A stretch of 62,000 nt of DNA from Zygnema cylindricum (lineage: Eukaryota > Streptophyta > Zygnematophyceae > Zygnematales > Zygnemataceae): NCBI GenBank assembly GCA_037447655.1, contig JBBHKE010002952.1:253591-315590 (forward strand), given 5' to 3'. The notes beneath the pieces are model-generated. The model was not told the DNA's origin, made no database searches, and was given only the letters and a program-made list of their open reading frames with translations. Each line of letters begins with the position of its first letter. The stretch's first letter is position 1. The position numbers were made by a program, and so were the translations under genes. Shown piece by piece: positions 1 to 10,991 of the stretch.

Positions 1-621
1 CTTTGCCGGAAAGAAATACAGTTTTTTCCTGAAAGTCAGCGGAGTGAAGAGATCTCTGAGGTACATTGACGAGGTACACTTGTGAAGTACACGTACGTCA
101 AACGCAAGTACGACTTTCCATACGAAAAAGGTCGGTTTCTAGATGTTTGATGATTTTTGAGATTTGATAGTCAGCTTACGTGGAACCATTCATATCAGAA
201 CACGTATGTAAAACGCATTTAGAAACGATACGCGATGTACCCGATGCCTCTGTAATACATAGATTTTGCTGTCCGTACTATTACACAGACCTCCTCGTGT
301 AACCATACCCCAAAAAAGCAATCATTAGAATTACAGAATTAGTACTTTTTTGTCGGTTACATTTTGCGGCGTCTACCTTTAAGTCACGGAACGAAAATCA
401 CGGCGTACGTGGCGTATTAGACAATTTGACTTCTTCGCAAAAATAACATATTATATAAAAAAATAAAAATATTAAATTAAAAAATTACTATATATCGCAA
501 TATATATCGCGATAATTTATGTTGGTCGCGGTACGATATATCGAGGATTCTCCTCGATCGATATTCGATACATCGAATATCGAGATTATCGCGATATGAA
601 TTTACCCGATACCCAACACTA
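1..621. mobile_element. hAT-like MITE, TAGTGTTGGGTATC family, cut by window edge
   Basis: The sequence aligns throughout with 44129-44735, which lies inside a complete element (43914-44735). Both share the AT-rich block with ATATATCGCGATA words and end in ACCCAACACTA at the right border. The left end lies outside the window, so its target duplication cannot be checked; the right flank begins TCTACAGG. No open frame looks coding. Assignment to hAT rests on the complete copy, which has 8-bp flanking repeats and a TAGTG terminus. Confidence 0.7.
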
Positions 622-2018
622 TCTACAGGTATCGCAAGATATTGGCGACGTCTACAACTGTCACATACTCGAAGTAATGAAGGCGCAAGTAACGATTGAC
701 ATAGGGTACGTCCCCTAATCTGTACTTTGATAAAGTATTTTGGACAGTAGTAAAGATTCTACGTACAACTTTGAAGAGAGTCCCTATTTGCGAAAATGAA
801 ATCGGAACTTTGAAATGTGACGGTTGTAGATGTAGGTACAACTTGTGACGATTGAACACCAACAAAAATAGCGAGTGGTAGACGTCTAGATTTTTGTGAA
901 ATTGTAGACGTTTAGGGTTTGGTGACATTGTGACGTCATGCTCACTTGTGACAACGTCGACGTCATTGATTCAATAACTTTCCGCCATGGTTTCCCGATT
1001 TCGTTTTTTCTACTTTTCTCACTCGACTTGCTATTAAAAAAAAACCTGAAAATTTTTAAAAATAATATTTTTAAAAGATCTTTCATTTTATACCAATATT
1101 GTCGCGTCTCATTCTAAAAAGTGTGAGATAACATCGATGGTGTGAGAGGGAGAGGGGAGAGGCGACGACGGCGCAAAATTTTGCAAAGGACCCCATGAAT
1201 GAAAGTGGAGGTCCGAGACCCCTACGATCTTTTTTTCCGTGCATGCGCGTGACGGGCATGGAGAAAAATAGCGAGGACTCTCCCTCGTCCTAAGATTTTC
1301 CCACTCTTGTGGCGCGTGCGTGGGTCGTTTTTCATTCGTTGTTTGGGTGGTACTTTAACTAAAATCACCCCCTCGAGGTGATTTTGGATGAAGTTTTTTT
1401 TTTACTGGATTCTCTTGCCCGGGGGTCGAAAAGGGAAAAACGCCAAAATGCGTTCACATGACGACAAACACGTCGTACATCCGAAGTATTAATTGAAGTT
1501 CACTCTACTTTGATAAAAATGATTTTTTCGTACGGCTAAAGTTTCTGTCAAAGTTCCTTGAATTTTAGGGCAAAAAGACAAAGAAACGAATATACTTTAA
1601 TACATGGGGACGTACCCATAGGCACACTTTGAAAAGTACACCGTAAAATATGCGCTAAAATCCAAATTAACGTTTCAAAGTTTCGATTACATGGGAACAC
1701 GCCCTAACCGTTTGAAGTCAATCTGATGCACGGATAAAGTTTTTTTGTCGGTTTGACTACGAATCCATACCATATCTTGCCCAAGGACAAACATTTTGAC
1801 AGAGGGGAATCAATTACATCAACGGAAAATATTTAGCACAAATTTTGTTATAATACGACAAACGACTTTTAGCACTACAATACTTTTTAAGTCTTCTTAC
1901 ACTCGTACATATTGCACATGACAAATATCAATTCGTATCATTTTGACCACTTTAAGTCTTTAACTTATTCAAGAAACAATTTTGCCAGCTGCAACAAGTG
2001 ACTAGTTAAACAAATAAA
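622..2018. repeat. DNA-element relics without a gene
   Basis: No coding frame is convincing here. The part around 860-1180 (GTAGACGTTTAGGG, GTGACGTCATGCTCA, GGTTTCCCGATTTCG, AAGATCTTTCATTT) recurs in either orientation near 14200-14560, 34330-34700, 46120-46500 and 47870-48240, so it belongs to a dispersed family. The rest is AT-rich sequence with many GTAC words and no structure I could resolve. Confidence 0.5.
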
Positions 2019-4622
2019 GGGAATTGATCATGGCAGTGACTGTTTTGGTTACACACTGTCACTTACGTCCTTTTGTCAAAAAAATTACGTTTGAGGTACA
2101 CATTGGTACAAGTAATGTACCGTTGAGTCTAAATTTGACGGTCAATCGGTTGGACAACTTTGACTTTCAAAATACTGTTTCAACCGCTTAACATTTTGCC
2201 ACGCTAGCGAACGTCGACCTTCATAATAAAACTAACAGTTCACACGACTGGCGAACGTTTACGGTGACAAAATTGTGGCAACCACATGTAAATAAAAGTG
2301 TTGCACACAGTCACTTTTTGTCTTTACGTGAGCTCCACGGTGAGAGAACATGTTGGATTTTAACTTAGCGGCGAAATTTAAATTTCGTCGTGTAAGCGTT
2401 AAATTGAACTTAGACGCAAATTGAAACAAAACAACTTTAAACTGAAGTACTATTACTTTTGTACGGAAATATTAAAACGCACGAAACGAAATAAACTTTG
2501 TACACTAATAAAACGAACCGGCGTAAAAATATCAATTGAAATTAAATGAAAAAAATGCGCGTTGTCACGCGCGACGAAATTGAGCCACACTATCTACGAA
2601 TCAACATTTTTCACATTACCGTTTTAGTATTTTCGTACAAGTACTTCAGTTTAAAGAGGTTTCGTTTCAATTTGCGTCTAAGTCCAATGTAACGCTTAGA
2701 CGACTAAAGGTATGTCCCCATGTGCATAAGTAAGGGTTTTTTTCTGTCGTTTCTGTAAAACTTAGCGCCGTATTGCCTAAGTTGCAACCGTACGAAGGAA
2801 TACAAATTTGTAGAGTACAATTTGCGTCATCCTTAAATTTAGGATGTATGAAAATTTGTCTTCTTGTGTTTTTCGACCCACTTCCACGACGAAAAACATC
2901 ATCTTCAACCTTACGTTTAAAACACATGCGCGATGTGTTTTAAAACTAGATATTCTCGATAAAAAAATAGGAACATATATTTGCATGTGCCTTAATTTTC
3001 GAAAATTTTCATACGATTTCCAAGGACAAAGAAAAGTGCAGAATTCACTTTGTTTTGTCCTTTTGCGTTCGAATACGACGAAGAAAAGTGCAGAATTTGT
3101 TTGGTTTTGTCCGTTTTCGTCCAGTACGGATTTTTTTTGCAGGGGTCTTCAAATTTTGATGCCATTTCATGTCGACCGGATAGGAGATGCAATGGCAAAG
3201 CGCCTCGTCTTCAACCGTGAAACGACAAAGTATGAAAGGCGGTACGTCTACAATGTCACGGTAAGACATGCGACGTCACAAGCAGTTCCAGAAAATAACG
3301 TGCGACAACACAGATTGTAGACGTTGACAGCCGTCACAGGTATTGTCGACGTATACAATCGTCACAAGTGTAAGTTACGATTTCGTCCTTACAGACATAG
3401 GGACACTTGAAAACCGGGTCCGGCGGATCCGCGCTAAAATACAAAGTAAGTTCGCTAAGTTACTAGTACACGGGGACATACCCTAAATTTCAATTTTGCG
3501 GCTAAGTTAAAATCCAACGTTCTCTCACCGTGGAGCTCACGTAAAGACAAAAAGTGACTGTGTGCAACACTTTTATTTACATGTGGTTGCCGCAGTTTTG
3601 TTATCGTAAACGTTCGCCAGCCGTGTGAATTGCTAATTTTATTAGGGAATTGCTAATCGCAGAGACGATTTTTGTTGCGCGCAGGTAGTTGTCAGAAATT
3701 GTACATTTGAAGTACAGTTTTGTACAAGTGACGTACCTTTAAGTTCAGATCTGACGGTCAATCCGTCAAACAACTTTAGCTGGCGGAATACTGTACCGGC
3801 GGTTAAAAAAGTGTCGCGCTTGCAAACGTCGACCGTCATAAAAAAAAAAACAATTCACACGGCCGGCGCAGGTTTACTGTAACCAAACTGCGGCAGCCAC
3901 ATATAAATAAAATGGCTGCGCGCAGGTTGTTTATCACTTCACGTTAGCCGCAAAATGAAATCAACTCGTCGTCACGTCCACGGTGGACGTGACGACGTGT
4001 CATTTTAGCTTCATCGATGTTTATACGCGGGTAAGCTTTTTTATTTTGTACGAAGTTTATTTCGTTTCGTGCGAGTTTACACATGTTGTACGTCGTCCTT
4101 TAATATGTGTCCAAGTTCAATGTAATGGTTCGCGAGTTTGATTTCATTTATGCGGTAAACTACCTGCGCGCAGCCATTTTATTTATATGTGGTTGCCGCA
4201 GTTTGGTTACAGTAAAGTAGTAAACCTGCGCCGGCCGTGTGAATTATTTTTTTTTTTTATGACGGCCGACGTTTGCAAGCGCGACACTTTTCTAACCGCC
4301 GGTACAATATTCCGCCAGTCAAAGTTAAAGGTACGTCACCTGTACAAAACTGTACTTGAAATGTACAATTTCTGACAACTACCTGCGCGCAGCAAAAATC
4401 GTCTCTGCGATTAGCAATTCCCTTTTATTATGACGGTCGACGTTCAAAAGTTTAAGTGGTTCAAACAATCTTTTGAAAGTCAAAGCTGTCCAACCGATTG
4501 ACCGTCAAATTTACTCAACGGTACTTTAATTGTACTAGTGTGTACTTCAAATGTACATTTTTTGACAAAATGACGTAAGTGACTGTGCGCAACCAAAACA
4601 GTCACTGTCATGATCAATTCCC
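2019..4622. mobile_element. Foldback hAT-like element, GGGAATTGATCATG family
   Basis: The left end GGGAATTGATCATGGCAGTG is mirrored by CACTGTCATGATCAATTCCC at the right end. The inverted arms continue for several hundred bases: 2200-2400 pairs with about 3500-3636, and 2030-2200 pairs with 4431-4610. The flanks are CAAATAAA (2011-2018) and TAAATAAA (4623-4630), an 8-bp target duplication with one mismatch. A related smaller element (3645-4422) sits inside the right arm. No transposase frame is visible, so the element is non-autonomous. Confidence 0.72.
3645..4422. mobile_element. Nested long-TIR element, GGGAATTGCTAATCG family
   Basis: The element begins GGGAATTGCTAATCGCAGAG and ends with the reverse complement. 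Inverted arms of about 270-300 bp include GTTGCGCGCAGGTAGTTGTC and its mirror near 4375-4400. It is flanked on both sides by TTTTATTA (3637-3644 and 4423-4430), a perfect 8-bp target duplication. It interrupts the right arm of the larger element at 2019-4622, so it inserted later. No coding capacity was seen. Confidence 0.82.
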
Positions 4623-5107
4623 TAAATAAAACATTCTGGATCACAATTTTTATTGCCCGTCAAGAAAAAATTGAAAATAGAATTTCCACAAATACGTGGA
4701 ACTCTACGAACCAATTGCTTCTAAGGTGGTTAGTTCGGTTCCACTGCTTCCGGGATTTTTTTTCATTTTTGTTTTTCACAAACGACAAAAATTTTGAACA
4801 CAGATATTTTTTCCCGCTGGCAATTCAAATGACGAAACATTTTTTATACGTGGCACAATAGGGAATACTGATACTCTGTTAATTTACATGTACGCTCTAC
4901 AGTTTTCGTACAATAAGTACAGAATTAACCTACAAAGTCGTTTGTCGTACTGCAGGAAAATCTTGTTAAAACATTTCCGATGATATGCTGGGGAAGTATT
5001 TTCTCCGTCGATATATTTTTCCCTTATTGTCTGGGAAACAAACAAAGAAATCGCGCCGTACAGGTTACATAAAATCGAGTACGTACATTTGGACCGACAC
5101 TTCGAGG
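4623..5107. other. Intergenic stretch, nothing recognised
   Basis: AT-rich sequence with no convincing coding frame, no terminal repeats and no clear similarity elsewhere in the window. The duplicated block begins just after it. Confidence 0.4.
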
Positions 5108-5831
5108 CCCGTAAGTCGTAACATCAGGTTTTTTATCTTTTTCATCTCGATCTTTAACGGTCGTTTCGAATGCCGTCAATTTTTTATAGGTGACGAAAAC
5201 ATAACGGAACGAGCCGACGGCCGTCGGACTGGCTGTCACATAATGTCACACTCGAGAAAGTGACAGTTGACGCAGAGTCTGGAAGTGTCCGGCAGCCAAA
5301 TTTCTCCTCTGTCCGCAGTTTTTCCCGAAACAAATTGCTGTACGAATATTCGGCACTAGGAAGGCTTGAACGGTATAGTACTGTACTCAATTTTAGCGTT
5401 TGTACGGTCCATTCACTGGGTCAATTTCAGTACAGATCTACAGTACTGAGGTTTTGTCAAAAAGACAAAAACGAAACAGAATTAAATTGTCAGAAACGAA
5501 AACGAAATGAGCAGACCATCGTACTGTACTGTATGTACTTTACGAGTTAGTTGCTTAAATTCCGGAATTTTTCTGATTGGCCAAGAGAGGTTTTACCGAC
5601 CGCGTTTAAAACGAGTGGACATAACTAGTCCTTTAGTTGTTTTGCTTTGGTTCTTGAAGAATCTGTTTGCCGCCGGTATGTAGGAGGTTTTAAAACTTAA
5701 AAGAGGGTCTTATGGTCATTATCCCTATTTGCACTCAGATTCAGGTGACTGTGACAATACATCTTTTTCATGTCATTTCATTCTTAAATATCTTTCGTCT
5801 GTGTAATTATCTTTCCTATTTGTTTAACAAC

Positions 5832-6037
5832 TACACCTTGAATCGTTATTAGCGTATAGAAATTATTAGTGTAAAGAAAAAATTAGCGTCATTCATTCTA
5901 ATTTAGTGCCAGGAGACGTGGCAGATTATGGTCCACGTCCTTAAATAGTGTAATATATTATATTTAAGGTATCAATGTCAACATTTTGGGGTGCCGATAT
6001 AGCGTACATAAGGCTAATAACGATTCACGGTGTACTG
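5832..6037. mobile_element. Tc1-like MITE, TACACCGTGAATCG termini
   Basis: The left end TACACCTTGAATCGTTATTA is mirrored by TAATAACGATTCACGGTGTA at the right, followed by CTGTA. Unit B lacks the element: about 16462-16475 reads TATTATCTACCGTAATTG where A carries it. This empty site gives the borders. Related sequence occurs at 22366-22492 in reverse orientation and the end also appears at 15090-15121. Assignment to Tc1/mariner is inferred from the apparent TA target and is tentative. Confidence 0.72.
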
Positions 6038-6189
6038 TAATTGATATGATCTAAAACTTGATGCAATCACATTGTCTCACTTTATAATTTGTTTTCTGAA
6101 ATACATTTACTTTGTGGACACTTCCAAATTGGTTTATCATCCTTATTCATATTCACTTTTACTACTTAGCTCAGCTATAGCCAATTGGA

Positions 6190-6467
6190 GGAGTAAATTT
6201 GTCATCTCTACCTCGTCCCCTTTCCCTCTGCCTGTCCCTCCCTCCCTCTCGCTCTCTCCCTTCTCCCTCCTCTCTCTCAACAGACTCTTTTCTTCCCCAT
6301 CTTTGTCCCCATCCTTTCACACTAAACCTCTCAAATCGTTTGAAGTTTAGCGTGACTTTCCCCTTCTTCCCTCTCCCTCTTTCTCTTTCTCTTTCTCGTG
6401 CCCCTCCCTCTCTTCTTGTTTCCTTTTCCCCCCCTTCTCATTTTCTCTCTCCATATATCTGGCCGCC
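6190..6467 (+). promoter_or_regulatory. Pyrimidine-rich leader of fucosyltransferase gene A
   Basis: The 280 bases before the ATG are almost pure C and T, in runs such as CCCTCTCCCTCTTTC. A block CTCTCTCCATATATC lies just upstream of GGCCGCCATG and is conserved before gene B (GGCCACCATG at 23341-23350). The start context is therefore good and the same in both copies. CT-rich leaders are common in fungal genes. The transcription start is not identifiable from sequence alone. Confidence 0.5.
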
Positions 6468-9400
6468 ATGCCACCTTTCATATTTTCATTTGTCTCCGTT
6501 TTTCTTCTTTCCCTCTCCTCTCCCCCCTTTACCTCTGGGGAAAATGGAAATAAAAACGATGCATCTTCTAATTACCTTTGCGCCGGTTCCGATCTCCAAC
6601 AACCTTTCTCTAAAGGATGGGACCCAGAAAGTATGTCTTTTTTTTCTGTTTTTTCATTTTTATTTTTTTTGTTTTCTTGCAATGCTATATTGCAGTCAGC
6701 TAAATTCATATCGTATTATGTTTTTTCTTTTAATTTATATCCCAAAGATCTCCGAGTTTGATCTCAGTTCCTTACCGGTGCCTTTTCCCCTATTCCTTTT
6801 TCCCTCTTCTATCATATGGGCAGCTAAAAAACTGATTTTCATTTTCTTCTCAATCTCTTCATCCCCCCCTCGTCGTGACCATATTTGTGAGCACCTGCCC
6901 ACAAACGCGGGCAGAAACAGAACATTCACCTTACTCACCTTCCCCTCCTTTCATTGCTATTACAGCTGCTCCCAAATCTGGCCAGCTAAAATATCCTTCC
7001 CGTCTTTGCCCCTCCTTTGCACCCTCTCTCTCTCTCTCCCTCTCTCTCTCTATCAATCTCTCTCTCTCCCTCTCTCTCCTACTCCCCCTCTCTCTCCCAC
7101 CCTCTCCCCCTCTCTCTCTCGCTCTCTCTCGCTCTCTCTCTCACACCTTGAATCGCATTTTTTCCCACCTGCCCGCAGACTCGGGCAGCCAGAAATATAT
7201 GATTTTATCTCACGTTCCTGAGCAGCTCTCGAAGGCTCGTCTCCATTTTTCCGAGGTCCTCTTAATCGCCCAATTTTTAAATAGAACTTTAATTTTACCC
7301 TCGGTTGGAAGAAGTACAATTGGAAATAGTCACAGATGTCAACTCCCTTTTTGCTCATATTTCGACATAAATGCGGTCGGAGAATACGTAAAATGGGTTA
7401 CGGAGCCGTATTTCTATAAGGAAATTTGGCTAAAAAGTAAAAGAAGTTTGACTTCCGTAAGAGTTTTTGTCAAAGCTGTCGATCATCCTTGTCATGCGGT
7501 ACGTTCTTAATCTTTTAAACTTCTTTCTTTTTATTTTTCTTTCTTTTTATTTTCATTCCTTATCTTTCTTGTTTATAAATGATGGTTTTGGTTATCTATT
7601 TTTTGTTTTTTGTTTTATCTTTTCTAGTTTCCCTATTTCCCAGTCTTCTATATTCGTAACTCAAATTCACCATAATCGAACAAACTTAAAAAATCCAAAA
7701 TACCAAAGTCAATCTCTCCACTTCTCTTCGTGTTTCCTTTTTTCCCTGTACTCTCCAATTTTCCTATATTCCTGTTTCCAATTTTCTTATTTCTATATCT
7801 CTGCGCCCCACCCTTCCCTCTCCTCCTCACATTTTACTTAACTTGTCTTATTAATATTATCTTTTTTTTTTTTCTTTGTTTTAGATGCCCCAATTTCGCA
7901 GCACTTTTCTTCCTTTAGAGGAAGCGATCAATCGAGCCAATGACGTGGCGCCGGAATTTTGCGAAAGTTGCGACAAAAAGTATTGGAATGTCGTTTTCCA
8001 AAAATTAAAAGAAGGAAAAATCCAAAATAAGGACTTATTGGTAATGGCGAAGGATTCGGTGGGAATGTGTTTATCGAAGGAGAATTTAACGGTAGGTGTG
8101 CTGGGAAAGGAGAGAGAGGAGGGGCAGAAGAGGGGGTTGGGGGAGGGAGAGAGGGGATGGAAGAATGGAACTTGGGAACGAGAGGGAAGAGGGAGAGGGA
8201 TAGAAGACATCGAGGGAGGGGAAGGGAAGAGTGTTTTTGAAAGAGGATATACAGTAGGTTTCGGGGTGGTGGAAGAGAGGAGCAGCGAAGAGGAAAAGAG
8301 AGAGGGAAGGAAGGAGAGAAAGACGGGGAGGAGAGGGAGGGGAGAAGGGGAAAGGGGGGGATGTTACTCGAAGGAGAATAGTACAGTAGGATTTGGCTGG
8401 AAGGAGAAGCGGGAGAAGGCGGCGGTGAAGGGTGAGGAGGAGAGAGGGTGGAGGGGTAGGGGGTAGAGGGAGAGGGGGGGAGGAAGGGGAAGAAACCGGA
8501 TGTGCGAAAAATAAAGAGAGGGAGAGCAGGGCAGAGAAAAGGGGAAGGAGAGAGAAGAAACATTGAGGATAAGGGAGAGCGGAGAAGAGGGTGAGAACCT
8601 GGAGAGAAAAGAGCGAGGATGGGGAAGGAGGAGAGGAAATAGTGAGGGTAGGAAACGACGAAGGGGATGAAGAGGAGAAAAAAAGAGAGGGGAAAGGCCG
8701 GGAGAGGTACATGGAAATTAGGGTGGGAGAGGTGAGGGAGAGAAGATGGAGAGGTCGGGTGGAGCTAGAAATGTGAAAATAGTGCGGAAGAAGAAGGGGG
8801 TGGGAAGAGAAAGGGGAAAGAGAGGGATGAGGGAGGGGAAGGGGGGGGGGGAGGGGGTGGGAGAGGGAGTAAGAAGAGTAATGAGATAACCATGGGAAAG
8901 AGAATGAGAGAAAAGTGGGAGGGAAATTGGAGAGGAGTGGTAGTTGAATGGTGGGGGACCTTGGTGGAAGAGAGAAATCTCTTATTTTTTTTTCTTTTGC
9001 CTCTTTTAAACCCTTATTTTTTATTTCCTATGTTTGAAAATTCCCATTTTGAGCTTTTACTTCATACAAAATTCCTGTCAATACTTTTCGTTCTTAACCA
9101 TTTCTGTCTTTCTTTTATTTCTTTTGATTTTTCCTTATTTCGTTTTTTTGTTTCGTTGACTTTTTTTAACACAGACGTCGTCAAGTCACCTTCCGTACAG
9201 TCACAAACTACTTAAACGAGTCAAACAATTCGGAAAGGACAAATTGGGCGAACGGTATTTAGCCGTCCAATGGCGCCTCGAGAAACTTCTTGAAAAACAT
9301 TCCGAAGAAGACCGTATCGCCGCATGCAAAAATGGGCTAATCTCGACCGTCAGATCAATAATGAAAGAAAATCGCCTGACGCACTTTTTTCTCGCGGCCG

Positions 9401-10991
9401 ATATGAGCCCCGAGTAAGTTGTCGCGATTTACCTTTTAATCTTTTTCTTTTCTTGTTGCGGGAGGGGGAGTGGACGGGGGAGGGGGAGCGGAAGGGGGAG
9501 GGGGAGGGGGAAGGGGAGGGGGAGAGGGGGGGAGGATGAGAGGGGGGGAAAGGGAGGGAGGGAAAGTGAGCGGGGAAAAGGAGGGGGGGAGGGAGGGGGG
9601 GAGAGGGGGGGAGAGGGGGAGGGTGGGAGAGAAGGAGAGAAAGGTGGAAAGAGAGAGAGGGGGGAGAGAAAAGGGGGGGAAGTGAGGAGGGAGAGGGGGC
9701 AGTAGGCTGGAGGGAAGGGGAGAAAGGGAGAACGAGAGTTGGGAAAGAGAGGGAGAGAGGGTGGGAATAGGGGGGGTAGCTGGGAAAGAGAAGGGGGGAG
9801 GGAAAAGGGGGTGGGGAGAAGGAGCGGAAGGGAGAAGGGGCCGGAGAGAAGATCGGGGAAGGAAGTGGAGAGAGGCTCAGGTTGGGCTGAGAAGAGGGGG
9901 GGAGGGAGGAGGGAAAGAGAGAGGAAGAGAGAGTGAGAGAGGAGGGTGAAGGAGAGAGAGAAAGAAGATAGGAGGATATTTTTTCCTTTTTCCAATTTAG
10001 TTTCTATTGTTTTAACTTTATACTGTATTCTCCTTTTGATTCTTTTCAGAAGTCGAGCAAAATCGACGTCTCTTACTCATATTAGCGGAAGGGTTCGAAC
10101 TATGGTTAGCAACGCCTTAAAGGTATAATTCCTGTTTATTTCCTAATAATTTCTTAAAATGTTTTCCCAGAAAGAAAGAAAAACAGAAGCTTTGTTTTTT
10201 TTAAGGTGTAGCACAAAGGAAAATGGACTGATTGCAAGAATTAGAAATTAGAATTAGATAATGGACTGATTGCAACGCCTTAAAGGTATATTCCTGTTTT
10301 TTCCTGAAAAAATATACTGATTGTAAGAACTACACTCAGTTTCATTCATTTCCGTATTTTTCCTATTCTTCAGGAGGTTTTTAAAGAACTGAAGCCGGTC
10401 ACATGGGATACGTACGATCCCGCGATTCCAACTCTTGATAGTGGGATATCAGTAAGTTTTTTGTTATTTTTTTTCTTTCCCAATTCCTAACAGAAACTGC
10501 ATAACAACTCGTATGAAGTCTTATGAAATTTGAAAAATTCTGTACAATTTTGTAGCTGTTATGTTTCCTTGTTTTAAACTTTGTCTGGATTTGAAACAGA
10601 ACTCGTGAAAAGAGTAGAATTCAAATCCTTTCTTAAATCGATAAATGTGAAGCATAAAAATTATCTGAAACCTTTAAAATTTTGAGAATTGAACCTTAAA
10701 ATTTATTTTTTCAATTATTATAACTGTTGATACTGTTTTCGAGTGTTTTGTTCTCTAACAGGAGTTTTTTTCCTTATTTTTTCCTTTATTTTTCTCATTT
10801 TGGTCTTTTTACAGGGTATTTTGGACAAATTAACTTGCATAGAGTCCACAATTTTTGTTCATCCCTCTCAAGAATGTTCCGGAGGTCCATCGAGTTATGT
10901 TAGAGAAATTATTTCAGGGAGAAACCAAAACGGATTACCCAAAGAAACAACTATACAATGGGGATTTCCTAGTTCCAAATCAGTTTCTTAA
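6468..10991 (+). CDS. GDP-fucose protein O-fucosyltransferase-like protein, copy A (7 exons)
   Basis: Exons 6468-6630, 7179-7498, 7885-8091, 9175-9413, 10050-10122, 10374-10451 and 10815-10991 join in frame with GT-AG borders to give 418 residues. Residues 1-23 form a hydrophobic signal peptide (FSFVSVFLLSLSS core), so the protein should enter the ER or Golgi. A donor-binding-type start follows around residues 60-90 (ARLHFSEVLLIAQFLNRTLI, then LPSVG). Later come YLAVQWRLEKL in exon 4, FFLAADMSP at the end of exon 4, and DSGISGILDKLTCIES with the C-terminal SSYVREI region. This order matches fungal O-fucosyltransferase-like proteins, which are thought to transfer fucose from GDP-fucose to protein. 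The usual H before the WR motif is Q here. Family assignment is by motif recall only. Copy B supports every splice site. The function and acceptor protein are unknown. Confidence 0.8.
6631..7178 (+). other. Intron 1 of gene A, with pyrimidine tract and acceptor-like repeats
   Basis: The intron starts GTATGT and ends CCCGCAG. Positions 7020-7145 are a (CT)n-rich tract. Three blocks (near 6820, 6893 and 6966) resemble the true acceptor region CTGCCCGCAGACTCGGGCAG, itself an inverted repeat. Using the other GGGCAG sites breaks the frame, so the acceptor before 7179 is preferred. Intron 1 of gene B has the same four blocks. Confidence 0.65.
8092..9174 (+). repeat. Intron 3 of gene A: sense-strand polypurine tract
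   Basis: From about 8100 to 8960 the sense strand is nearly all A and G (GGGAGAGAGGGG-type words), followed by a T-rich end and acceptor CACAG. Donor-like blocks recur at about 8229 and 8359, each resembling the exon 3 end CGAAGGAGAATTTAACG plus GTAGGT. The long apparent reading frames on the complementary strand are a by-product of base composition. Confidence 0.75.
9414..10049 (+). repeat. Intron 4 of gene A: sense-strand polypurine tract
   Basis: The intron starts GTAAGT and ends TTTTCAG. Positions 9456-9975 are almost only G and A. The same intron in gene B is also purine-rich but carries a DNA-element insertion. The tract could form triplex or R-loop structures; that is inference from composition. 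Confidence 0.75.

Noticed and set aside
2667-3320. Frames of up to 158 codons in 2667-3320
   Set aside because: They lie inside the foldback element, overlap on both strands and show no domain.
6199-7221. Long plus-strand open frame through the leader and intron 1 of gene A
   Set aside because: It reads through CT-rich sequence as Ser/Leu/Pro runs, has no homologous frame in gene B of equal length, and conflicts with the conserved splice model.
7928-8712. Long minus-strand frames in intron 3 of gene A (and 24810-25697 in gene B)
   Set aside because: They are Pro/Ser/Leu-rich translations of a polypyrimidine strand. Stop codons are rare there by composition, and the frames are not conserved between A and B.
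9429-9995. Minus- and plus-strand frames in intron 4 (also 26179-26856 in gene B)
   Set aside because: Low-complexity Gly/Arg/Glu or Pro/Ser/Leu products of purine tracts, different in the two copies.
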